Assembly: GCA_900767605.1 (NCBI GenBank) | Contig: CAAFZT010000004.1 | Span: forward strand, 1-34,262 | From: Bacilli bacterium | GTDB lineage: Bacteria; Bacillota_I; Bacilli_A; RFN20; CAG-826 | Length of the DNA: 34,262 bases | Reading direction: 5' to 3' | In this document: positions 8,060-15,295 of the stretch, in pieces | Numbering within the stretch: the first letter of the stretch is position 1 | How the letters are laid out: every line of letters starts with the position of its first letter | Position numbers and translations under genes: made by a program | The notes under the pieces: generated by a model | Told to the model about the DNA's origin: nothing | The model's input: only the letters and a program-made list of their open reading frames with translations | Databases searched by the model: none

Positions 8060-9127
8060 ATGAAAGATACCGTAAAATACGTTGTAGAGCGTATCCTGTT
8101 CATTCTTTTGACAGCGTTCATCATTCTTTCCCTTACTTATATTCTTTTGCAGTGCTTGCCACTGGAACCAAGTGGAAACGATGCCGTCCAGCAATTTACC
8201 TTTTGGAATCATCAAGTTGAACTTGGTTTTTATTATGAAGTCAGCGAAAAAGACTATTTCCAAATGACCATTGAGGCCAGAGAGAAATTGAAGACGGTTG
8301 TTTTGGATGGTCGCAATTACTATTACGGCGCCTATCCGATTTTGCATCGTTATGGCCAATGGCTTTTGAATGTCGTGACCCGTTGGGACTGGGGAACCAG
8401 CACCTCGAGCATCGGTTTTAATCAAGACGTCGTCTCGATCATTATGACCCGCCTCCCTTATTCGATGCGTCTTAACATCATTTCGATGCTCATTTCGATT
8501 CCTCTTGGGATTGGGCTTGGCATTCTTGCTGCGTTGAAGAAGAACACGTGGGTCGATAGTTTGATTTCGACCGTCATCATGATTTTCATTTCTGTCCCAA
8601 GCTTTGTTTTGATTTCTTTCTTACTTCTATGGTTCCGCAAAATCCCGGGCTTCCCCTCGAGTTGGCCTAGCGATTCTCAAGCGGCGGCCGATCCGTTGCT
8701 TGCAATCAAAGGGTATATCATTCCCGTCATGTCGCTTTGCTTTGGCTCCATCTGCTCGTTTGCTCGTTATACTCGCGCCGAGCTTACCGAAGTCATGGGC
8801 AGCGAATTCTTGCTTCTTGCACGTACGAAGGGTTTGACCCGCGGTCAATCCGTGGTTCGTCACGCCCTCCGCAATTCGATGGTTCCGATTGTTCCGATGA
8901 TCATTGGGGAATTTATCTCGATTTTATCGGGCTCGATGGTCTTGGAACAAATCTATGCCATCCCTGGCATCGGTAGTCTATTCGTCGACGGTATCACGAA
9001 CCGAGACTATTCCGTTGTCATGGTCGATATGGCGATTTATACGACTATCGGCCTATTTGCCACTCTTATCATCGACTTGAGCTATGGTGTGGTCGACCCC
9101 CGCATCCGCATGGGCAGCCGTAAATAA
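8060..9127 (+). CDS. oppB: Oligopeptide ABC transporter permease OppB
   Basis: Inner-membrane channel subunit of the peptide importer. The first membrane segment is at about residues 11-31, followed by an outer loop to about 130 and then the core of the permease domain (about 137-345) with five more segments. The EAA loop that contacts the ATPases is at about 249-272, EFLLLARTKGLTRGQ and onwards, with the conserved Gly (Gly258). The C-terminus VVDPRIR is typical of OppB/DppB. Length (355) is slightly above normal, from a longer first outer loop. AGAAGG lies just upstream of the start. It is followed by oppC after 15 bases. Confidence 0.93.
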   Translation: MKDTVKYVVERILFILLTAFIILSLTYILLQCLPLEPSGNDAVQQFTFWNHQVELGFYYEVSEKDYFQMTIEAREKLKTVVLDGRNYYYGAYPILHRYGQWLLNVVTRWDWGTSTSSIGFNQDVVSIIMTRLPYSMRLNIISMLISIPLGIGLGILAALKKNTWVDSLISTVIMIFISVPSFVLISFLLLWFRKIPGFPSSWPSDSQAAADPLLAIKGYIIPVMSLCFGSICSFARYTRAELTEVMGSEFLLLARTKGLTRGQSVVRHALRNSMVPIVPMIIGEFISILSGSMVLEQIYAIPGIGSLFVDGITNRDYSVVMVDMAIYTTIGLFATLIIDLSYGVVDPRIRMGSRK

Positions 9128-9142
9128 AAAGGAGAACGATTC

Positions 9143-11245
9143 ATGGAAAACGACAATAAAGTTCATTCCTCCCCGGACGTCTCTGAGGAAATCACGGCAG
9201 CCGACTTTGTGCTTGCCCAACAAGACAAGAAAATTCACGACACCAAATTCGAAACGAAACCTACCACCTTTTTCAAAGACGCCATGAAACGATTCGTCAA
9301 GAACCGTTCTAGCGTTGTTGCCGCGGGCATTTTGCTCCTTGTCATCTCGATGGCAATCATCGTTCCTATTGCCGACCGTAATGATATCCAAACCCCTGTG
9401 GCTGGAGCAAAATACCTCCCACCAAAGTGGTTTAATAACGCCAATGGATTCTTGGACGGAACTGGCATGATTGAAGCGGCGGTTATTAATCCTGCCACCG
9501 GGCTTCCCGATGAAGAGGAATATCTTTCGTCTGCCATCATCACCAATGGAAAATCCATCGAAGATTCCATCGTGAAGAAAACCTCAAAGGTCAGTGGAAC
9601 TAGTGAGTCCGTCTTAAAATATGGAAAAGGCGGTTCCTATCAAATTATGCCCGCCGAATTAAAAGATGCTTCTGGGCAATTTAGTGGAGAAGCTAGCGGC
9701 GTTGCTAGCCCCAAGTTTGATTTCACCCTCGCGGATGAAATTAGCTTCAATTTCCATTTCAATGCTGATTTATACGAAGAAAAATCCATGGTGGCGGAGC
9801 CTTCTCTTTATGCCTCCATTCTCTTTGAAACGACAGCTCCCGGCTCCTCCGAAACCAAAACTTACGCGGTGTCGGAAGAGAAAAATTTGCTTGGGTGCGA
9901 ATCGCTTTCCGGGGAATCTCTTTCGGCTAAATTAAAAGCGGAAGCGGATTTTGCTTCCGCAAGTGATACGGCCGCTCTAAATGGGCGTTTCATCTTAGCT
10001 TTGAAGCCTTATGACATTGCCGACTGCGCGAACTCTGCCTATTTAACCTCCGTGGAAGTGAGTGGAAAAGGCGAAGTCGCCTCTTTCTCGGATCCGGTTC
10101 AAGAAGTGAAAAAAGAAGCTGCCAATGAAAAGAAAATTAACGACAACGATACCGACAATCTTGATATGACAGTTTATAACCTTTATAAAACTGCCAAACG
10201 CACTTTGACGGATGTTCAGGTTCAAACAGGCCGATTCCGCTATGACTATTATGAAGCGGCATACGGAGAAAGAATCATGGTTATTTCTGGCGGGACGCTT
10301 GAAGGGTACGCCAAAAAAGGACTTATTGCTTTTGACTGGAAGAACTTCAAGTTGGGCGTTGAAAACGTCGAAGTGAAGGATACGCAATATAAGATTTTGG
10401 ATGAGGAGCGCAGTCCGGTTCGCGAAATTATTTCCTATACTTGGGTTAAGTATGGTTTTGGAGCCACCGAAGCGGTTCGTCAAGAAGTCGTTGCCCGTGT
10501 TTCCATGTACCGTTATTACTGGGAGCTCGGATATCTTGGCAATTGTGCCATGCCCAAATTCTTTTTCGGAACCAATCAAAACGGACAAGACTTCTTCAAA
10601 ATCGTCTTCTCTGGACTCTTAACTTCCCTTGGCCTTGGCTTATTGGCCGCCTCCATCAATATTCTTGTCGGTTTGACTTGGGGTTCCATCTCTGGGTATT
10701 TCGGTGGATGGGTCGATATGATCATGGAGCGTATCACTGAAATTCTTGGTGGTATGCCATGGATTGTCATGATGACGTTGATTGTATTGCTAGCCGAATC
10801 AAGCTTCTGGACGTTGCTATTAGCTCTTTGCATGACCGGATGGATGGGCGTAAGTGGAATGACGCGAAGTCAATTCTATCGGTATAAGGGAAGAGAATAC
10901 GTCCTTGCTTCCAGAACTTTGGGCGCAAGTGACGCTCGTTTGATCTTCAAACACATTCTTCCTAATGGCGTCGGAACGATCGTCACGGGTGCAATCCTCA
11001 TGGTCCCTTCCGTCATTTTCACCGAAGCCAACGTTGCTTATTTGTTGCCAGGCCTTCTCCAGTACGAAAATGGCATCACGAGTTTTGGTATCACCTTAAG
11101 CGATGCTCAAGGTCAATTAACCAATTATCCGTATATGATTATCTGCGCATCTATCGTCATGATTTTGATCATGATTGCCTTCAACCTCTTTGGAAATGGC
11201 TTGCGCGACGCGTTCAACCCGAGCCTGAAAGGAGCGGACGAATAA
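9143..11245 (+). CDS. oppC: Oligopeptide ABC transporter permease OppC with a very large outer-loop insertion
   Basis: Second channel subunit of the peptide importer. Residues 1-52 are cytoplasmic, with a first membrane segment at about 57-76. The loop then begins normally (LPPKW at about 92-96), as in OppC proteins, but the next expected motif, FGTDxxGRD, appears only at about 473-482 as FGTNQNGQD. Between them lie about 375 extra residues, hydrophilic and without membrane segments, placed outside the cell. From 483 to the end the normal permease core follows, with five membrane segments and an EAA loop (EYVLASRTLGASDARL). The usual length is about 300; this is 700. The reading frame is continuous and base use looks like its neighbours, so this is not an assembly join by eye. 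AAGGAG precedes the start. The inserted domain is not recognised. Confidence 0.9.
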   Translation: MENDNKVHSSPDVSEEITAADFVLAQQDKKIHDTKFETKPTTFFKDAMKRFVKNRSSVVAAGILLLVISMAIIVPIADRNDIQTPVAGAKYLPPKWFNNANGFLDGTGMIEAAVINPATGLPDEEEYLSSAIITNGKSIEDSIVKKTSKVSGTSESVLKYGKGGSYQIMPAELKDASGQFSGEASGVASPKFDFTLADEISFNFHFNADLYEEKSMVAEPSLYASILFETTAPGSSETKTYAVSEEKNLLGCESLSGESLSAKLKAEADFASASDTAALNGRFILALKPYDIADCANSAYLTSVEVSGKGEVASFSDPVQEVKKEAANEKKINDNDTDNLDMTVYNLYKTAKRTLTDVQVQTGRFRYDYYEAAYGERIMVISGGTLEGYAKKGLIAFDWKNFKLGVENVEVKDTQYKILDEERSPVREIISYTWVKYGFGATEAVRQEVVARVSMYRYYWELGYLGNCAMPKFFFGTNQNGQDFFKIVFSGLLTSLGLGLLAASINILVGLTWGSISGYFGGWVDMIMERITEILGGMPWIVMMTLIVLLAESSFWTLLLALCMTGWMGVSGMTRSQFYRYKGREYVLASRTLGASDARLIFKHILPNGVGTIVTGAILMVPSVIFTEANVAYLLPGLLQYENGITSFGITLSDAQGQLTNYPYMIICASIVMILIMIAFNLFGNGLRDAFNPSLKGADE

Positions 11246-11246
11246 T

Positions 11247-12788
11247 ATGCCTAACACCATTCATTATCCTTTTGAAACCGGTGGCGACCCCCAAGGTCGC
11301 GAAACTGTCGTTTCGGTGCGCGATCTCCGCGTATCTTTCAAAACCGATGAGGGCCGTGTCCAAGCAGTTCGCGGGGTTGCCTTTGATTTATACAAAGAAG
11401 AAACCCTCTGTATCGTCGGGGAATCCGGTTCTGGAAAATCCGTCACTAACAAGACGATTATGGGCATTTTGCCTAAATCGGCCCGCATCGATTCGGGTTT
11501 GGTCCTCTATCAAGGGGAAGATTTGACCAAAATTTCCGAAGACGAATTCCACCGTATTCGCGGAACCAAGATCGGCATGATCTTCCAAGATCCGCTTTCT
11601 TCGTTGAACCCCATCATGAAAATCGGCAAGCAAATGACCGAAGTCATGATCATTCAAGGCAATCATTTGAAGCGGTATTACGATGAGCTCATCAACGAGG
11701 AATTCATCGCCTATAAAAACGATTGCCGTTTGCTCCAACTCCAAAAAACGGAGATGAAGGAGAAAATCGCCGAAATCAAGACCAAAATCAAAGTGGCCCA
11801 GGCCTTAAAAAACAAAGATAAAAAATGCGACGCCCAAATCGAAGCTTATCATCAAGAAATCGTGAAGGCGAAAGTCGAAGGGGAAACCCTTTGCATGAAA
11901 ATTTCGCAAGACGTGAAGAAGGACCGCAAGGCTTTACGTTTAGCCAAAAAAGAAGCAAGAACCAAAGTTCGTCTTCGCAAAAAGGAAATCGTTGCCCGTC
12001 ACAAGGAGAAATTGACCCCCATCATGGCACGTCTTTTCTCCCATTTCCGCGAAGCCTATGGCGATTTGATTTTAGAGCACCGCCGGTATTTAGGCGAAAT
12101 CCGCGTTACCCATCGCGAAGCCAAAGAACGTGCTCTTGAAATCATGAAGGAAGTCGGTATCCCCGAACCGGAAAGACGTTTTAATCAATATCCGTTTGAA
12201 TTCTCCGGCGGCATGCGTCAACGCATCGTCATCGCAATTGCCCTTACGGCAGAGCCCGATGTTTTGATTTGCGATGAGCCGACTACCGCCTTGGACGTTA
12301 CGATCCAAGCTCAGATTCTCGAACTCATCAATCGTTTGAAAAAGACCCACCACATGTCGGTGATCTTCATTACCCACGACTTGGGTGTTGTCGCCAATAT
12401 GGCGGACCGCGTCGCGGTGATGTATGCTGGTAAAATCGTCGAATACGGAACCTCGAAAGACGTTTTCTATTCGCCGGCTCATCCTTATACCTGGGCCTTG
12501 CTTTCTTCGATTCCCGACGTCGATTCCAAAGAAAAACTCGATGCGATTCCGGGCACTCCGCCGAATATGCTATTCCCGCCGAAGGGCGATGCCTTTGCCT
12601 TGCGTTCGAAGTATGCGATGGCCGTCGACTTCAAGAAGGAACCACCGATGTTCCAGTTAAGTCCCACCCACTTTGCCGCCACTTGGCTTTTGGATGAACG
12701 CGCTCCGAAAGTTGAGATGCCCAAAATTGTTTCTACTCGTATTGAAAATGCGAAAAAGCGCGCTGCCACGAAGGAGGAACAACAATGA
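11247..12788 (+). CDS. oppD: Oligopeptide ABC transporter ATPase OppD with helical insert
   Basis: Cytoplasmic ATPase powering the peptide importer. Motifs: Walker A GESGSGKS at 58-65, Q-loop FQDP at 113-116, signature FSGGM at 319-323, Walker B VLICDEP at 339-345, switch His377. About 150 residues (roughly 140-290), very rich in Lys, Glu and Arg and probably coiled coil, separate the Q-loop from the signature, where normal OppD has about 40-50. The C-terminal peptide-transporter extension is recognisable (IPGTPPNML, residues 434-442), but the cysteines normally found in it are replaced: GD, RS, F and A stand where Cys is expected. Its last four bases overlap the start of oppF (ATGA), which implies coupled translation. 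The upstream AGGAG is 13 bases from the ATG, rather far. Confidence 0.93.
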   Translation: MPNTIHYPFETGGDPQGRETVVSVRDLRVSFKTDEGRVQAVRGVAFDLYKEETLCIVGESGSGKSVTNKTIMGILPKSARIDSGLVLYQGEDLTKISEDEFHRIRGTKIGMIFQDPLSSLNPIMKIGKQMTEVMIIQGNHLKRYYDELINEEFIAYKNDCRLLQLQKTEMKEKIAEIKTKIKVAQALKNKDKKCDAQIEAYHQEIVKAKVEGETLCMKISQDVKKDRKALRLAKKEARTKVRLRKKEIVARHKEKLTPIMARLFSHFREAYGDLILEHRRYLGEIRVTHREAKERALEIMKEVGIPEPERRFNQYPFEFSGGMRQRIVIAIALTAEPDVLICDEPTTALDVTIQAQILELINRLKKTHHMSVIFITHDLGVVANMADRVAVMYAGKIVEYGTSKDVFYSPAHPYTWALLSSIPDVDSKEKLDAIPGTPPNMLFPPKGDAFALRSKYAMAVDFKKEPPMFQLSPTHFAATWLLDERAPKVEMPKIVSTRIENAKKRAATKEEQQ

Positions 12789-14203
12789 AAAAATCGGATG
12801 TATCCCCCAAAAATCTAGCTAATTCGGCTAAAAAGCCGACTTTGGAACCCAAATCGCCGAAGCAGCCGAAGCAAAAGCAGCCTAAGCCCGAAAAGAAGCT
12901 TTCTCCTAAAAAACAAGAAAAGCTCCGCAAGAAGAAAGAATACGAAGAAGCGTTGAATGGCCAAGAATGGAACGCGAAGATCATCGCTCCTAAAGGCGTG
13001 ACCGTCGACCCACAACTTGCCAAAGACCGCACGATTCTTTCCATTCGCCATTTGAAGGTTTTCTTCCAAAGCGGCGAATATAAAACCAAGGCCGTTCATG
13101 ATGTTTCCTTCGACATCAAAGAAGGCGAAACTTTTGGTATTGTTGGCGAGTCCGGCTGCGGAAAAACGACGACTGGACGTTCGATCATCGGACTTTATAA
13201 ACCCACCAGCGGCGCCATCTATTACAAAGGCGTTCGCATTGCCGCGGGTTCTCGCTACAACGAAAAAGAAATCAAATGGAGCAAAATCCATGCGAAGGAA
13301 GAAATCAAGAAGTGGCGGGAAGACGAGCATAACGAATTAAGCGATGCTTCCGATGCTCCGGGAGAAAAAGAAGCGATTCAAACTCGTTACGATAAGAAGA
13401 TTGCTGAGAAGCAAAAAGCTTTGGATCTTCACGTGAAAGAGCAAGAGGCTTTAATTAAGCAAATTCGTTACGATAATCGCCACTCTTCCAAAAAGCTTCG
13501 TCAGCAAATCCAAATGATCTTCCAGGATCCGATTGATTCGCTTGATCCCCGTATGACCGTCGAAGACATCATTTGCGAAGGTCTTCATATCCAAGGCTTA
13601 TATAATAAGAAGAAGAATCGGGAAATCGTTGCCAAGGTTTTGGAACGCGTCGGATTAATTCCCGAATACGCTTCCCGTTATCCTCATGAATTCTCGGGCG
13701 GCCAACGTCAACGCATCGGCATTGCTCGCGCTTTGGTCATGAATCCTAAGATTTTAATCTGCGATGAACCGATTTCTGCCCTTGACGTCTCGATTCGCGC
13801 TCAAGTCCTTAATTTGCTTAACGAAGTCAAACAGGACATGAACCTCACGATGCTATTCATCGCCCATGACCTTTCGGTTGTTAAGTATTTCTGCGACCGC
13901 ATCGCCGTCATGTATTTTGGGAACATGGTGGAACTTGCTCCTTCTGACGAGCTCTTCCATCACCCTCTCCATCCTTATACCCAAGCGTTGCTTTCCGCTA
14001 TTCCCAAGCCCGACCCCTTATCGGAAAGCTCCCGCGAACGCAAAATCTATAATCCCGCGGAAGCCCACGATTATTCGGTTCAAAAACCGACGTTCCGTGA
14101 AATCCTTCCCGGACACTTTGTCCTTTGCAATGATGAAGAAGAGAAAGCTTATCGCGAAAAAGTGGCTCAAATCGATAGTCGGCCCAAGGAGGAAGAAAAA
14201 TGA
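12785..14203 (+). CDS. oppF: Oligopeptide ABC transporter ATPase OppF with N-terminal and internal extensions
   Basis: Second ATPase of the importer. It starts with about 80 residues rich in Lys and Pro that normal OppF lacks. Then come Walker A GESGCGKT (121-128), an extra charged, probably helical segment (about 157-235) between Walker A and the Q-loop, Q-loop FQDP (246-249), signature FSGGQ (303-307), Walker B ILICDEP (323-329) and switch His361. The C-terminal extension is short and keeps one cysteine (Cys448, in HFVLCND) of the usual group. The insert lies at a different place from that of OppD (before rather than after the Q-loop). The start overlaps oppD and the end overlaps the next gene, each by ATGA. 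Confidence 0.93.
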   Translation: MKKSDVSPKNLANSAKKPTLEPKSPKQPKQKQPKPEKKLSPKKQEKLRKKKEYEEALNGQEWNAKIIAPKGVTVDPQLAKDRTILSIRHLKVFFQSGEYKTKAVHDVSFDIKEGETFGIVGESGCGKTTTGRSIIGLYKPTSGAIYYKGVRIAAGSRYNEKEIKWSKIHAKEEIKKWREDEHNELSDASDAPGEKEAIQTRYDKKIAEKQKALDLHVKEQEALIKQIRYDNRHSSKKLRQQIQMIFQDPIDSLDPRMTVEDIICEGLHIQGLYNKKKNREIVAKVLERVGLIPEYASRYPHEFSGGQRQRIGIARALVMNPKILICDEPISALDVSIRAQVLNLLNEVKQDMNLTMLFIAHDLSVVKYFCDRIAVMYFGNMVELAPSDELFHHPLHPYTQALLSAIPKPDPLSESSRERKIYNPAEAHDYSVQKPTFREILPGHFVLCNDEEEKAYREKVAQIDSRPKEEEK

Positions 14204-14892
14204 AAAAGAAGTTCCGTTTCAACTGGTATTATTTCATTTGCATCCTTGTGAGCGTGCTTTGTCTGATTCCTTTAATTAATTACGGCATTGCTTCTAGTGA
14301 CCCCGCCGCAAGAAACTGGAGACTCGATTACCTTCGCCCCGGCGAAGCCGTCGATGCTTATTTGCATAGCGGAGAAACTAGAATCGCTTTGGTGTTCTCC
14401 ATCGTTGCCTTGATTTTCTTCCTCGGTTTCTTGATGGATTTATTGCTCCGCAAGAAGGCAAGCCACATCGCTTTGGTCGAAGCCTCCACCTTGGCAGTTA
14501 TCGCCTATGAAATCACCCGCATGGTTTATTGCTTCCAAAAAGGCTCCGTCAATATCGTGGTTGGCATCATCTATTGCATTGCCTTGCTTGGATCGATCGG
14601 ATGCCTTTATTTCTATTTTAAAAAGGCGTTAGATGGCGATAACCTCTGGCCGTATTGGGTTTGCTTCATCGTCTCCGCCGCCGCGTTCTTCTTCGCGGGC
14701 GCTACGAAAGATAGCTACTCGATTCTCAACGCCTATTCCCATTTCAATGCCAGTAACCATATTGGGGACTTTGAATACTGGATGGGGTATGGCGCAAGCC
14801 GGCTTATGTTCATCCTCCTTTGCTTTGGATGCTTGGTCAATCTCCATTTCGATTATTGCCCTGAAACCGAAGAAAAAAAGAGCGTCATTTAA
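14200..14892 (+). CDS. Six-TM membrane protein of the opp operon, function unknown
   Basis: I do not recognise this protein. Six hydrophobic segments are visible at about residues 11-31, 62-83, 89-110, 117-140, 149-168 and 200-217. The first outer loop (32-60) is hydrophilic and the C-terminus is short and acidic. No catalytic motif was seen. The start overlaps the oppF stop by four bases (ATGA), with GGAGG upstream, and a strong terminator follows, so it is co-transcribed and probably co-translated with the transporter. It may be an accessory subunit or an unrelated passenger; the sequence does not decide. Confidence 0.8.
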   Translation: MKKKFRFNWYYFICILVSVLCLIPLINYGIASSDPAARNWRLDYLRPGEAVDAYLHSGETRIALVFSIVALIFFLGFLMDLLLRKKASHIALVEASTLAVIAYEITRMVYCFQKGSVNIVVGIIYCIALLGSIGCLYFYFKKALDGDNLWPYWVCFIVSAAAFFFAGATKDSYSILNAYSHFNASNHIGDFEYWMGYGASRLMFILLCFGCLVNLHFDYCPETEEKKSVI

Positions 14893-14895
14893 ACG

Positions 14896-14930
14896 AAAAA
14901 ATCGCCTTCGAAAAGAGGGCGATTTTTTCT
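14896..14930 (+). terminator. Terminator of the opp operon
   Basis: AAAAAATCGCC (14896-14906) and GGCGATTTTTT (14918-14928) form an 11-bp stem with an 11-nt loop; the T-run lies in the descending arm and is followed by CTTTC. It begins four bases after the stop codon at 14892. Confidence 0.9.
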
Positions 14931-14988
14931 TTCAAGTTTTCCGACGATAAGCCGATTTTCCTAAATTCGAAAAAAGAGAAAATAACGC

Positions 14989-15017
14989 TTGATTTCTTCC
15001 TTTTGCTTTTGGATAAT
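14989..15017 (+). promoter_or_regulatory. Promoter of the tRNA-Asp/tRNA-Phe unit
   Basis: TTGATT (14989-14994) and GATAAT (15012-15017) are 17 bases apart. Transcription would start about 17 bases ahead of the first tRNA. Confidence 0.6.
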
Positions 15018-15040
15018 ATGTAACGCGCCTTGCAGGAGTT

Positions 15041-15117
15041 GGACCATTGGTGTAGCGGCCTAACATGCTTCCCTGTCACGGAAGAGACCACGAGTTCGAA
15101 TCTCGTATGGTCCGCCA
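15041..15117 (+). tRNA. tRNA-Asp (GTC)
   Basis: Cloverleaf by eye: acceptor GGACCAT (15041-15047) pairs with ATGGTCC (15107-15113), discriminator G15114, and CCA encoded at 15115-15117. The anticodon stem CTTCC/GGAAG encloses the loop CTGTCAC with anticodon GTC. The T-loop GTTCGAATC is canonical. It is the first of two tRNAs in one unit, 7 bases ahead of tRNA-Phe. Confidence 0.97.
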
Positions 15118-15124
15118 GGCGTAT

Positions 15125-15200
<76 letters not shown>

Positions 15201-15212
15201 GCAAACAAAATG

Positions 15213-15235
15213 CCACCCCAATTGGGGTGGTTTTT
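15213..15235 (+). terminator. Terminator of the tRNA unit
   Basis: CCACCCCAATTGGGGTGG (15213-15230) is a perfect inverted repeat followed by TTTTT (15231-15235). It starts 13 bases after tRNA-Phe. Confidence 0.92.
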
Positions 15236-15259
15236 GCTATCCAAGGTTAAGCCCTTTGC

Positions 15260-15288
15260 TAGACCTATAAGAGAAAACAGGGTAGACT
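15260..15288 (+). promoter_or_regulatory. Promoter of the ligase-like gene, probable leaderless start
   Basis: TAGACC (15260-15265) and TAGACT (15283-15288) are 17 bases apart. The -10 box is 7 bases from ATG at 15296, and there is no Shine-Dalgarno sequence between. Confidence 0.5.
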
Positions 15289-15295
15289 CTAGCAC

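Noticed and set aside
9143..11245. OppC length as an assembly join or frameshift product
   Set aside because: The frame is open throughout, both halves of OppC are intact and the insert shows the same codon style as its neighbours.
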